A stretch of DNA of 64,000 nucleotides from contig JBNKVT010000062.1 in assembly GCA_050299335.1 (NCBI GenBank), positions 62,001-126,000 of the forward strand. The letters run 5' to 3'. The notes beneath the pieces are model-generated. The model had not been told where the DNA came from, made no database searches, and worked only from the letters and a program-made list of their open reading frames with translations. A program made the position numbers and the translations under genes. Positions within the stretch are counted from its first letter, which is position 1. Each line of letters begins with the position of its first letter. Positions 25,113-33,240 of this stretch are shown here, one piece after another. The stretch is from JBNKVT01 sp050299335. Its GTDB lineage: Bacteria; Pseudomonadota; Alphaproteobacteria; Rhodobacterales; Rhodobacteraceae.

Positions 25113-25814
25113 ATGCAAGAGCGGATCAAGGGGGTGCTGTTCGACAAGGACGGCACATTGTTCGAGTTCCACAACACCTGGTCGGTCTGGTGCCACGGCC
25201 TGATCGAGGACCTCTCGGGTGCCGACCCGGTCATCGCCGACCGCCTCGCCGATGCGCTGCAGTTCGACATCGAGGCCCGGGCCTTCCGCAAGGGCGCTGC
25301 GGCGATTGCCGGGACCCTGGAGGTGCTGGTCGAGGCGGTGGCCGAGGTGCTGACCGACCACGATCCGGCGGTCCTGAGGCGCGGCATCATCGAGACTTCG
25401 GCGGCCGCCAAGATGGTCCAGGCCGTGCCGCTGATCCCGTTCCTTGATCTGTTGCGCGGCATGGGCATGAAGCTCGGGGTTGCCACCAACGACGCCGAGC
25501 ATCCGGCCCGGGTGCAGCTGCGCGCCGAGGGCATCCACGATCATTTCGATTTCATCGCCGGGTATGACAGCGGCCATGGCGAGAAACCCGAGCCGGGGAT
25601 GCTGCTGGCCTTTTGCGAGGCGGTGGGGCTGGAGCCGGGCCAGGTGGCGATGGTCGGCGACAGCACCCATGACCTGCACTCGGCCCGCGCCGCCGGTATG
25701 GTGGCGGTGGGCGTGCTGACCGGCCCTGCTGACCACGACGACCTGGCCCCCCATGCCGACATGATTTTCCCCGATATCGGGCACCTCGCCGACTGGCTGG
25801 CGGCGGCGCGGTAA
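25113..25814 (+). CDS. HAD-superfamily hydrolase, phosphoglycolate-phosphatase-like
   Basis: This 231-aa HAD phosphatase has motif I FDKDGT at D11/D13, motif II in GVATND, motif III lysine in HGEKPEPGM and motif IV in VGDSTHDLHSARAAG. The helical cap between motifs I and II places it in the C1 group with Gph and related sugar-phosphate phosphatases. The substrate cannot be deduced. It uses an ATG preceded by AGGAGG-like sequence (25096-25103) and faces the minus-strand gene that ends four bases after its stop. Confidence 0.88.
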   Translation: MQERIKGVLFDKDGTLFEFHNTWSVWCHGLIEDLSGADPVIADRLADALQFDIEARAFRKGAAAIAGTLEVLVEAVAEVLTDHDPAVLRRGIIETSAAAKMVQAVPLIPFLDLLRGMGMKLGVATNDAEHPARVQLRAEGIHDHFDFIAGYDSGHGEKPEPGMLLAFCEAVGLEPGQVAMVGDSTHDLHSARAAGMVAVGVLTGPADHDDLAPHADMIFPDIGHLADWLAAAR

Positions 25815-25817
25815 GCG

Positions 25818-26297
25818 TCAGGGGCAGATATCGGCGTCCAGGACCTCGCCCCAGATCGGGCAGAAATAGCGGTCGCCGAACCAGCGTTCGGTCGGGTTGA
25901 CGACCATCTCGACCGCCACCCACATCCGGCCCGATTTCCGCATCAGCGCCTGGATGGCGGGCCCGTCCCCGACCTCCCAGTCGATCCAGCCCGGCCAGTC
26001 CTCGCGGGCCGAGGGCGTCTCCCGGACGTCGATCTGTCCGCCACCGGGCCGCTGGGCCCAGACCGCGACGAAGGCCACATCGCCCGCGACCCGCATCTCG
26101 TGGACGACAAACTCCACCGGTTCGCCCAGCAGCCATTCCGCCTTGGGCCGGAGCGCGTCGAGTAGGTCGGTGCGCAGGGCCGAGCCCCGGTCAGGTTCGA
26201 TGATTTCGGCCGATCCCGGCAGCGGTGCTGCGAGTCCCAGGACCAGCCCTAGGAACAGCCCGCGCATCGGGCCCGGTATTCTGCCGGTCCAGCCCAT
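25818..26297 (-). CDS. exported conserved hypothetical protein
   Basis: I do not recognise this 159-aa protein. It starts at an ATG at 26297 preceded by GGAGG and one base after the stop of the lipoprotein gene, so the two are coupled. The N-terminus carries an export signal (MRGLFLGLVLGLAAPLPGSA). The mature part contains KAEWLLGEPVEFVVHEMRV and ends with WFGDRYFCPIWGEVLDADICP, with two cysteines that could pair in the periplasm. No catalytic motif is apparent. A periplasmic location is the only safe statement. Confidence 0.7.
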   Translation of the reverse strand: MGWTGRIPGPMRGLFLGLVLGLAAPLPGSAEIIEPDRGSALRTDLLDALRPKAEWLLGEPVEFVVHEMRVAGDVAFVAVWAQRPGGGQIDVRETPSAREDWPGWIDWEVGDGPAIQALMRKSGRMWVAVEMVVNPTERWFGDRYFCPIWGEVLDADICP

Positions 26298-26298
26298 C

Positions 26299-26685
26299 TC
26301 AACCCTCCGGATAAAGCACGGCACATTGCGCCGCCCGCTCCGCCGCGTTCGCACGCAGACCGGGCAGGCTGGCCTGCAACGCGGCCCGCTTGCGGCGCTC
26401 TTCGGCGACATCGATCGAGACCGGGGTTTCCTGGGTGCGGTAGCGGGTCTCGGTACAGGCATAGGGCCTGTCCTTGCTGTCATGGCAGGTTTCGGTGACC
26501 TGATAGGGCACCTGCTGGCGGTGGACCGCATAGCCACGCGCGATATTGCCCTCGGTCACGGCCAGCAGCTTCAGGGTATCGTCATAGGTCCGGTTGGCAT
26601 CCGCGACGCAGCGCTCGCGGGGGGTGGCGCAGGCGGCGAGGCTCAGGACGAGGGCGAGAGCGACGGCGGGGCGAACGAGCGGCAT
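26299..26685 (-). CDS. small lipoprotein, unknown function
   Basis: This 128-aa protein has a type II signal sequence, VALALVLSLAACATP, with the lipobox cysteine at residue 19. The mature part has paired cysteines (TETCHDSKDRPYACTETRY) and a charged helix (VAEERRKRAALQASLPGL). The sequence VPYQVTETCHD resembles repetitive envelope lipoproteins of alphaproteobacteria, but I cannot name the family. It is coupled to the exported gene downstream on the minus strand. Confidence 0.75.
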   Translation of the reverse strand: MPLVRPAVALALVLSLAACATPRERCVADANRTYDDTLKLLAVTEGNIARGYAVHRQQVPYQVTETCHDSKDRPYACTETRYRTQETPVSIDVAEERRKRAALQASLPGLRANAAERAAQCAVLYPEG

Positions 26686-26853
26686 GGGACATCTCCGGAT
26701 TGCCCGGCACTATCGCCGGGGCAGGCGTGCCGGGTAAAGGCAAGTTTTGTTACTATCTGCAACGCCGCCGGTCGTTGTTGACCGAAATCAAGTCGCTCCG
26801 GGGCGCGGTCTGCTAGAGGTCTGGACAATCTCACTCACAACCGGGGGTATGTC

Positions 26854-27210
26854 ATGGACGATGTACAGAAACTGCTGAAAGGCACGGTCGAGGAACTGGA
26901 CCGGCTGTTGAACGCCAGGAACGTGCTCGGCGATCCGATCGAGCGCGACGGGCAGACCGTCATTCCGATTGTCAGCTACGGGTTCGGCTTCGGCGCCGGC
27001 GGTTCGGCGGGCGGCAAGACCACGACGGCCGGAGGGACCGGCGGCGGCGGGGGCATCAAGCCTCTGGGCGCGATCATCTTCGACAAGGAAGGGGCGCGGG
27101 TCGAGGCGGTCAAGGGCGCGGTGTCGAACATTGCCGAGATCGTCGGCGGTGCCGTGGCCCATGCCATGGACAAACCGTCGAAGCGCGACGAGCCGCCCGC
27201 CGGGGGCTGA
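26854..27210 (+). CDS. GerW/YtfJ family protein
   Basis: This 118-aa protein is of the family named after the Bacillus spore germination protein GerW (YtfJ). The layout fits: an N-terminal helix (LLKGTVEELDRLLNARN), the conserved block GDPIERDGQTVIPIVSYGFGFG, a glycine-rich loop, and IKPLGAIIFDKEGARV. In non-sporulating bacteria its function is unknown. It is followed five bases later by a DUF2953 gene, as in Bacillus subtilis, where ytfI and ytfJ are adjacent. Confidence 0.88.
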   Translation: MDDVQKLLKGTVEELDRLLNARNVLGDPIERDGQTVIPIVSYGFGFGAGGSAGGKTTTAGGTGGGGGIKPLGAIIFDKEGARVEAVKGAVSNIAEIVGGAVAHAMDKPSKRDEPPAGG

Positions 27211-27215
27211 GCCCG

Positions 27216-27815
27216 ATGCTTGCGTTTCTGCTGTGGCTGCTTCTGGGTCTGCTGGCCCTGATCCTGTCGATCCTTGCCACGCCGATCCTGATCCGGATCG
27301 ACGCGCAAAGCGGCCCGCAGCCCAGCCTGCGGGTCGCCTTGCGCCTGCTCGGGGGGCTGACACCGGCGATTGTTCTGACCGACAGCGCCCGGGCCGGTCG
27401 CAAGACGAGGCAAGGGCCGAAAAAGCCGGCGGTTCGGGCGGATCGTGAGACCCAGGATAAGGCCAGGCCGACGGAACGGTCGGGGAAGGGTCGTCGGTCG
27501 CGGATCAATGGCCGGATGATCGGGGCGCTGCCGCAGTTGATCGGTGACGTCGTCGGGCGGATCCATTTCGACGACCTCGATCTGGAGGGCGAATTCGGCC
27601 TTGGCGATCCGGCGGCGACCGGACATGCTTTCGGGGCGATGACGCCGGTGCTCTACGGACTGTCGCCATCGGAGCGGATTTCGCTGGACCTGCGCCCGAA
27701 TTTCGACCGTGCCGTCCTGCTGGGCCGGATCGGAACCCTGATCCGGATCACGCCGCTGGCCTTCCTTCCCCCGGCCCTCCGCTTTGGCTGGGTCGCCTTC
27801 GGACCGGCGCGATGA
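27216..27815 (+). CDS. DUF2953 domain-containing membrane-anchored protein
   Basis: This 199-aa protein begins with one strong transmembrane segment (MLAFLLWLLLGLLALILSIL). A beta-rich domain of the DUF2953/YtfI type follows: PSLRVALRLLGGLTPAIVL, then a basic low-complexity spacer (about residues 60-100), then GRIHFDDLDLEGEFGLGDPAATG. The spacer is rich in Lys and Arg. It is co-transcribed with the GerW-like gene, and its stop overlaps the start of the following 80-aa gene (ATGA). The molecular function is unknown. Confidence 0.82.
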   Translation: MLAFLLWLLLGLLALILSILATPILIRIDAQSGPQPSLRVALRLLGGLTPAIVLTDSARAGRKTRQGPKKPAVRADRETQDKARPTERSGKGRRSRINGRMIGALPQLIGDVVGRIHFDDLDLEGEFGLGDPAATGHAFGAMTPVLYGLSPSERISLDLRPNFDRAVLLGRIGTLIRITPLAFLPPALRFGWVAFGPAR

Positions 27816-28054
27816 GGATACGGCTGGAAGGCCCCGTTCAGGCCGGTTCGGTGCGGATCGGGGTGCTGAGCGAAACAACGATTTCAAAGGCCGGATCGCG
27901 GCGGGGGATTTTCCTGTCGGCCTGGAAACGCCCGGTGGCGGTCCTCGTGGCACAGGACGGGGTCGTGACCGGTATGGACCTTGACGGTCACCCGCTCAGT
28001 TCCGGGCAAATCGACCGGATGCTGCCCGAAGCACGGGTTCTGATGCGGGAATGA
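27812..28054 (+). CDS. hypothetical protein, 80 aa, third gene of the GerW operon
   Basis: I do not recognise this small protein. It starts with a beta-strand pattern (MRIRLEGPVQAGSVRIGVLS) and continues KRPVAVLVAQDGVVTGMDLDG. That suggests a compact beta domain without signal peptide or membrane helix. Translation is coupled to DUF2953 by a 4-nt overlap. Its last 59 bp overlap the 3' end of the convergent mtaB gene, which is unusually long for two real genes, so either end could be misjudged; the upstream coupling argues that it is expressed. Confidence 0.6.
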   Translation: MRIRLEGPVQAGSVRIGVLSETTISKAGSRRGIFLSAWKRPVAVLVAQDGVVTGMDLDGHPLSSGQIDRMLPEARVLMRE

Positions 28055-29309
28055 GGCCGGTCAGTTGCTGACCCTTGCGGCCCGTCAGGCGCATCTCGGC
28101 GATCTGGCCGGTGCGCTGCGGGGTCTCGGTGACGACCTCGGCGAAACCCGGTGTCCGGCCCATGGTTTCAGTCTCGAACAGCACCGGCTGGGTGCGGCCC
28201 ATCTGGGCGTCGAGATGGGCGGCGACGGCGCGGTCTCCGACTTCGCGCAGGCGGCGGGCGCGGTTCTTGATGTCCGCGCCAGGGACCGGGGGCATCTTGG
28301 CTGCCGGGGTGCCCTGGCGGGGGGAGTAGGGGAAGACGTGGAGCCAGGTGAGGCCGCAGTCTTCGACAAGTTTGAGGGAGTTCTCGAACATCGCCTCGGT
28401 CTCGGTCGGGAAGCCGGCGATGATGTCGGCGCCGAAGACGATGTCTGGCCGGGCCTTGCGGGTGTCCTCGCAGAAGCGGATGGCGTCGTCGCGGGAATGG
28501 CGGCGTTTCATGCGTTTGAGGATCATGTCGTCGCCGGCCTGGAGAGACAAGTGGAGGTGCGGCATCAGGCGGGGCTCAGACGCGATGGCCTCGATCAGGG
28601 CCGGGTCGGCCTCGATGGAATCTATGGACGAGATGCGCAGGCGCGGCAGGCCGGGGACCATCCTGAGGATGCGCTGGACGAGGTCGCCGAGGCGGGGCTG
28701 ACCGGGCAGGTCGGCGCCCCAGGAGGTCATGTCGACGCCGGTGAGGACCACCTCGTTGTAGCCCGCGTCCGTCAGACGGGCGATCTGTTCGACCACGACG
28801 CCTGCAGGGACCGAGCGGGAATTGCCGCGGCCATAGGGGATGATGCAGAAGGTGCAGCGGTGGTCGCAACCGTTCTGGACCTGCACATAGGCGCGCGCCC
28901 TTGTGCCGAAGCCGTCGATGAGGTGACCGGCGGTCTCGGTGGCCGACATGATGTCGTTGACGCGGATTTTCTCGGTATCGCCGATGAAATCGGGGGTGGA
29001 AAGGGCGGCCCACGTTTCAGGGCGCATCTTTTCAAGATTGCCGAGGACGAGGTCGACTTCGGCCATTTCGGCATAGGTCTCGGGTTCGGTCTGGGCGGCG
29101 CAGCCGGTGACGATGAGGCGGGCGGCGGGGTTCTCGCGGCGGAGGCGGCGGATGCGCTGGCGGGACTGGCGGACGGCCTCGGCTGTGACCGCGCAGGTGT
29201 TGACGATGATGGCGTCGTTCAGGCCCGCGGCCCCCGCAAGCTCCTTCATCGCCTCGGATTCGTAGGCGTTGAGGCGGCAGCCGAAGGTTTCCAGGCGCGG
29301 AGGCTTCAT
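27996..29309 (-). CDS. mtaB: tRNA t6A37 methylthiotransferase MtaB
   Basis: MtaB is a radical-SAM enzyme that adds a methylthio group to t6A at position 37 of ANN-decoding tRNAs. The 437-aa protein shows the three N-terminal cluster cysteines (TFGCRLN, VNTCAVT, TGCAAQ) and the radical-SAM CxxxCxxC motif in NGCDHRCTFCIIPYG, and ends in a TRAM-like tail. The ATG lies inside the dapF stop (ATGA), so translation is coupled to dapF, an arrangement common in alphaproteobacteria. Its 3' end overlaps the convergent 80-aa gene. Confidence 0.94.
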   Translation of the reverse strand: MKPPRLETFGCRLNAYESEAMKELAGAAGLNDAIIVNTCAVTAEAVRQSRQRIRRLRRENPAARLIVTGCAAQTEPETYAEMAEVDLVLGNLEKMRPETWAALSTPDFIGDTEKIRVNDIMSATETAGHLIDGFGTRARAYVQVQNGCDHRCTFCIIPYGRGNSRSVPAGVVVEQIARLTDAGYNEVVLTGVDMTSWGADLPGQPRLGDLVQRILRMVPGLPRLRISSIDSIEADPALIEAIASEPRLMPHLHLSLQAGDDMILKRMKRRHSRDDAIRFCEDTRKARPDIVFGADIIAGFPTETEAMFENSLKLVEDCGLTWLHVFPYSPRQGTPAAKMPPVPGADIKNRARRLREVGDRAVAAHLDAQMGRTQPVLFETETMGRTPGFAEVVTETPQRTGQIAEMRLTGRKGQQLTGLIPASEPVLRAASGRFARN

Positions 29310-30145
29310 GCCAGCGCCATGATCTCGGGGCTGAGGGTGCCGGAGAAGGACAGGGCCGTGGGGCCGGTCATCCAGACGCCGTCTTCGCGCCAGTCGATGT
29401 CGAGCGTGCCGCCGTTGAGGTGGATGGAGACCTGACGCTCTGTATGGCCCTGACGGTGCAGGACGACAGCGACGGCACAGGCGCCGGAGCCGCAGGCGAG
29501 GGTCTCGCCGGTGCCGCGCTCCCAGGTGCGGACGCGGATGTTGGTCCGGTTTTGGATCTGGCAGAATTCGACATTGGTGCGCTCGGGGAAAAGCGGGTCG
29601 TGTTCGGTGCGGGGTCCGATATCGGTGATATCGACCGCTTCGGCATCGGGGACGACAAAGACGCAATGGGGGTTGCCCATGCCGGCGGCGCCGGGGGTGC
29701 CTTCGAGAGGGAGCGCGTTCAGATCGACGTCGCGGGAAAGCGGGATCGACTGCCAGTCGAGGACCGGAGGTCCCATGTTGACGCGGACGAGGCCGGTACC
29801 GGTGCCGGTGTCCTCGGTCAGGAGGTCGCCGCGGGCGGTGCGGAGGGTGAGGGTCTTCAGGCCGGTCTCATTCATCAGCAACCGCGCCACGCAGCGGGTG
29901 GCATTGCCGCAGGCCGCCGAGAGCGAACCGTCGGCGTTGAAGAAATCGACCTCGGCCGCGACGCCCTCGCCTGCCCGGATCACCGCCAGCTGGTCGAAAC
30001 CGACGCCGCGATGGCGGTCGCCGACGGCGCGCGCCAGCGCAGGGGTCACCGCGACGCCACCCGCACGGGCGTCGATGACGACGAAGTCGTTGCCTATTCC
30101 GTGCATCTTCAGGAATGGCAAGGCGGGTGGGGGCACACGGTTCAT
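29306..30145 (-). CDS. dapF: diaminopimelate epimerase
   Basis: DapF interconverts LL- and meso-diaminopimelate for lysine and peptidoglycan. The 279-aa protein has the two catalytic cysteines in SAACGNATRC and LACGSGACAV, and the substrate loop MHGIGNDFVVID near the N-terminus. The start at 30145 gives a slightly longer N-terminus than E. coli. A TATATAG box lies only about 10 bp upstream of this ATG, so the transcript may be nearly leaderless. mtaB follows with a 4-nt overlap. dapD lies 27 kb away. Confidence 0.95.
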   Translation of the reverse strand: MNRVPPPALPFLKMHGIGNDFVVIDARAGGVAVTPALARAVGDRHRGVGFDQLAVIRAGEGVAAEVDFFNADGSLSAACGNATRCVARLLMNETGLKTLTLRTARGDLLTEDTGTGTGLVRVNMGPPVLDWQSIPLSRDVDLNALPLEGTPGAAGMGNPHCVFVVPDAEAVDITDIGPRTEHDPLFPERTNVEFCQIQNRTNIRVRTWERGTGETLACGSGACAVAVVLHRQGHTERQVSIHLNGGTLDIDWREDGVWMTGPTALSFSGTLSPEIMALA

Positions 30146-30445
30146 GGGCGGCTATATAGGCGGAATGGCAACCGGAGGGAAGCGCGGGAAGGAAGGAGAA
30201 GCGCCCTGGAGGGGGATCGGGACGCGCCGGGACCGGATCGCGCGGGTCGGTTGCGCCGGTCTGTCGCGCCGGTCCATTGGGGAGGTCGGTCCGCGCCTTC
30301 GACGGCGCGGGACCTTCAGTGCCCCCACTGGCCACAAATGTGCCTGACGCCTGGAGCCAGTCAACCCGCCGGGGCCGGTGCGGAAACTCCGGCAGGGAAA
30401 GGTTCCCCACCTTCCATGTCCTCCTTGCCCGTCAGCCTGGCCGCG

Positions 30446-30913
30446 CTACATCCAGCTGCGGCAGGCGAGCCAGAAGACCTGGTCGCCGGGCCTCCAGTGC
30501 ACCGCTGGGTCGTTGAAGAAGGCCGAGAGGGAATACCATTCGCCGGAGCGGATATAGAAGGTCGCGGGGTCGGTGTGGAACTCGTCATGCATCTTGAAGA
30601 TGCCCGAGGCAAGCTGCCCGTGCTTGTCGATCCAGGAATTGTCGCCGGTGATCGAGTAATCCGGCAGGGCCGGGCCGTTATACATGTGATAGCCCGGGAC
30701 CGCGGCGAGGTCGGTATAGGTCGACGACGACGGGTTCTTCTTCATCACCAGATCGTAGATCCCCCAGGCCTTGTCGACCCCGAGGGCCACCTTCTCCTTT
30801 TCGAAGAAATAGAACCGCACGCCGGCGGGCAGATGGACCAGTTGCTGCGCGGTGCGCCCCACGACCTGATGGCCATAGGAGGCGGCATGGGCGGATACGA
30901 CCCAGGATGTCAT
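30446..30913 (-). CDS. unknown protein, possibly Stv-like putative adhesin domain
   Basis: This 155-aa protein has no signal peptide. It opens MTSWVVSAHAASYGHQVVG and continues with LPAGVRFYFFEKEKVALG, a pattern that resembles the putative adhesin Stv domain (an enigmatic domain often annotated in bacterial effectors). The rest (HTDPATFYIRSGEWYSLSAF) is aromatic-rich and ends in a short C-terminus. I chose the ATG at 30913, preceded by GAGGAACGA, over the one five codons upstream. It is a lone gene between dapF and a DUF882 peptidase. The family call is by eye and tentative. Confidence 0.45.
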   Translation of the reverse strand: MTSWVVSAHAASYGHQVVGRTAQQLVHLPAGVRFYFFEKEKVALGVDKAWGIYDLVMKKNPSSSTYTDLAAVPGYHMYNGPALPDYSITGDNSWIDKHGQLASGIFKMHDEFHTDPATFYIRSGEWYSLSAFFNDPAVHWRPGDQVFWLACRSWM

Positions 30914-31079
30914 TCTCGTTCCTCTCATTCACGTTACATAGGTTTGAAACGAGGCTAGGACGGAACCGGTTCATGGGGCAAGCGGTCTGGCGGGCCTGCC
31001 GAAGGAAATTCGCGCCGCGAAGAATCCCACCCCCGCTTCCGTCGACAGGGCGGTCAGGACCAGGTCTTTGAAAGGCGGC

Positions 31080-31613
31080 TCAGCGCCCGCGCCAGGACCG
31101 GACCGGGCCGCTGTCGATATGGACGAAACCCGAGCGGCTGTAGCGCCCGACGCCGCCGGCCTGCAGCGACAGGGCGGCGGCATGGAGCTGACCAGTGGAG
31201 CGGCCCGGCTGGCGCAGATCGAAGGCGGCGGCCTTGAGATGCCAGGAATTGCGCGAGGCGCCGCGCAGGCGCTGGTTGGTCTGCCGGGTGCGAAAGCCCG
31301 AAAGCAGATGCAGGGGCTCGGATGTGTCGAGCAGCCCCTGCAGGCGGATCAGCGCCAGGACCGCCTCGCGGTCGAGAAGCGCTGCCTTGTCGGCGCGCCA
31401 GTCCCGGGCAAAGCGGCTGAGATCGCGCAAGGCGTCCTCGGACCAGGAGCCGTCCTCGATCAAGGTGGCGTCGAAACGTTCGCCGGTTGCGGGACACAGC
31501 ATCCTGAGAACGTTGGTCGTACCACGCGCGGCAAGGGCCGGTGCGGGGAAAAGCGCAGCCGCAGCAACAGACAACAGAAAATCACGACGGTCAGGGGCCG
31601 CTGGGTTACACAT
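31080..31613 (-). CDS. YcbK/DUF882-family peptidase, Tat-exported
   Basis: This 177-aa M15-like D,D-peptidase-type protein of the YcbK/DUF882 family probably acts on peptidoglycan in the periplasm. A twin-arginine signal (DRRDFLLSVAAAALFPAPALA) is present. The metal-site layout is degenerate but visible: GASRNSWHLKAAAFDL supplies His and Asp, and SGFVHIDSG the distal His. I chose the ATG at 31613, eight bases after GGAGG; a GTG two codons upstream is too close to that site. Confidence 0.82.
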   Translation of the reverse strand: MCNPAAPDRRDFLLSVAAAALFPAPALAARGTTNVLRMLCPATGERFDATLIEDGSWSEDALRDLSRFARDWRADKAALLDREAVLALIRLQGLLDTSEPLHLLSGFRTRQTNQRLRGASRNSWHLKAAAFDLRQPGRSTGQLHAAALSLQAGGVGRYSRSGFVHIDSGPVRSWRGR

Positions 31614-31937
31614 GCTCACATCCTCCGAGCCGGTGCGTGCCGGCGGTTCTCGTTATCTCGGACGGATTGAGTGCAGGTGATTTCCCCTGCCATCCTGACG
31701 CCCCCCAATTATTCAGGCGTCCGATTGCGTCCCGTTGCCGCTCCCTTCTGGTGAAGGATGCATTAACGGAACGGGCGAAGGGGTAAAGGGGCGGCGGTCC
31801 GCAGGCATGTCCCGCAGGTGCGTTACACAAGAGTGTCGCATGGCGGGTGGAGGTATGGCCGTAACCGGCCCGGTCTGAAGGCAGCTGTAGGGCGGGGTTG
31901 ACCCCGCCCTACCGGGAAAAACGGGCTCAGACCCGGT
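31614..31937. other. intergenic stretch without a gene
   Basis: No credible gene lies here. Besides the 12-bp-stem hairpin at 31887-31912 it holds only the leader of the DUF882 gene and low-complexity GC-rich sequence. Confidence 0.6.
31887..31912. terminator. perfect 12-bp-stem hairpin downstream of metE (REP-like)
   Basis: GTAGGGCGGGGT-TG-ACCCCGCCCTAC is a perfect palindrome with a two-base loop, 25 bp past the metE stop (minus strand). It shares the GTAGGG/CCCTAC edge with the REP-like hairpins at 22074 and 33241. It probably stabilises or ends the metE transcript. Confidence 0.55.
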
Positions 31938-32960
31938 TCAGCCGCCGAGCTCCTTGCGGAGAAGCGCAGCCCCGGCGCCGAGCGCTTTCAGTTTGCCCTC
32001 CGATACCTCGCGCGACAGCGGGGCCAGGCCGCAATTGGTGCAGGCGATGATGCGTTCGGGATCGACGAATTCCATTGCGGCGCGGAGGGTGGCAGCGACC
32101 TGCTCGGGGGTCTCGATCACGTTTGAGGCGACGTCGATGGCACCGACGAGGACCTCCTTGTCCTTGAGCATGGCCATCACCGAATGCGGGACCTTGGAGT
32201 TGGCGCATTCGAGGCTGACCTGGTCGATGCGGGAGGCGTTGAGGGCCGGGAAGAAGTCCTCGTATTGCCGCCACTCATTGCCGAGAGTGGCCTTCCAGTC
32301 GGTATTGGCCTTGATCCCGTAGCCGTAGCAGATGTGGACCGCCGTGGTGCAGGTGAGCCCCTCGATGGCACGGTGCAGCGCCTCGACGCCCCACTCGCCG
32401 GCCTCCTGGGTAAAGGCGTTGAAGGCGGGTTCGTCGAACTGGATGACGTCGACGCCTGCCGCTTCCAACTCGCGAGCCTCGGCGTTCAGAAGCTCGGCGA
32501 AGGCCATCGCCATGTCGGGCCGCGTCGGGTAGTGGCCGTTGGCGATGGTGTCGCAGATGGTCATCGGGCCTGGGAGGGTGAATTTCAGCTTGTGCTTCGT
32601 CAGGCCCCGGCAGTAGCGGGCGCTGTCCACATGGACCGGTTTCGGTCGCCTGACCTCTGCCGTCACCGTTGGAACCTGGGCGTCGTAGCGATCGTTGCGG
32701 ATGCCCATGGTGGTCATCTTCTGCCAGTCGATGCCTTCGATCTCTTCAAGGAAACCGTGGACGAAATGCTTCCGGAACTGCTCGCCATCCGAGACGATGT
32801 CGATGCCGGCCTCTTCCTGGAAGGCGATCCACTCGGCGGCCGCCTTCTGCTGGCCCTCCTTCAGGGCCTCGCCTTCGAGGCGCCAGGGGGCCCAGAGCCT
32901 CTCGGGCTCGGCCAGCCAGGCGGGCTTCGGCAGGCTGCCGGCGATGGTTGTTTCGATCAT
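31938..32960 (-). CDS. cobalamin-independent methionine synthase, core (C-terminal-type) MetE
   Basis: This 340-aa protein corresponds to the catalytic C-terminal half of MetE. Zinc ligands are recognisable: His and Cys in AVHICYGYG, Glu in VSLECANSK and Cys in ACTNCGLAPLS. Such short core-MetE proteins transfer a methyl group to homocysteine, sometimes from donors other than polyglutamylated methyltetrahydrofolate. I chose the ATG at 32960; upstream in-frame codons run through an intergenic repeat. An identical 13-bp dyad to that before metA lies about 190 bp upstream, which suggests common methionine control. Confidence 0.85.
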   Translation of the reverse strand: MIETTIAGSLPKPAWLAEPERLWAPWRLEGEALKEGQQKAAAEWIAFQEEAGIDIVSDGEQFRKHFVHGFLEEIEGIDWQKMTTMGIRNDRYDAQVPTVTAEVRRPKPVHVDSARYCRGLTKHKLKFTLPGPMTICDTIANGHYPTRPDMAMAFAELLNAEARELEAAGVDVIQFDEPAFNAFTQEAGEWGVEALHRAIEGLTCTTAVHICYGYGIKANTDWKATLGNEWRQYEDFFPALNASRIDQVSLECANSKVPHSVMAMLKDKEVLVGAIDVASNVIETPEQVAATLRAAMEFVDPERIIACTNCGLAPLSREVSEGKLKALGAGAALLRKELGG

Positions 32961-33046
32961 GGGGGTCTCCCGATGTTTTCTTTTGGCGTAGCGCGGCCCA
33001 GGCGGGGCTGCAACGGGCAAAAGGTGGGGAGGGGGAGAAGGCGGGT

Positions 33047-33116
33047 GCCTCCGGCGGGAGTATTTGGAAGAAGGAGGACGAGGAGCGCCCGGAAAACCTT
33101 CCAGTGGAAGGTTTTC
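33047..33116. repeat. Rhodobacterales-style intergenic repeat ending in a 25-bp palindrome
   Basis: The block starts with CCTCCGGCGGGAGTATTTGG, a sequence type dispersed in intergenic DNA of this order. It ends with a perfect palindrome, GAAAACCTTCCA-G-TGGAAGGTTTTC, at 33092-33116 (12-bp arms around a single base). It lies between the metE start and the candidate operator, so it would be part of the metE leader if transcription starts upstream of it. The rest of the 385-bp gap to cdd holds the operator and a REP-like hairpin. Confidence 0.65.
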
Positions 33117-33151
33117 AGCGACGAACGGGCGGAGCCCCTGGGGAAAGCGCT

Positions 33152-33164
33152 TTTCACCGTGAAA
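33152..33164. promoter_or_regulatory. candidate methionine-regulon operator upstream of metE
   Basis: The dyad TTTCAC-C-GTGAAA is identical to 21963-21975 upstream of metA and lies about 190 bp before the core metE start. Both sites are in the gaps preceding methionine genes, on the regulatory side. Confidence 0.5.
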
Positions 33165-33240
33165 TGATGGGTCATACAATTGATATTGTTGAGTTAAGTT
33201 ACTAGCGAATGGTTAATTTTTGGGTTTTTGCATGAGGGGT

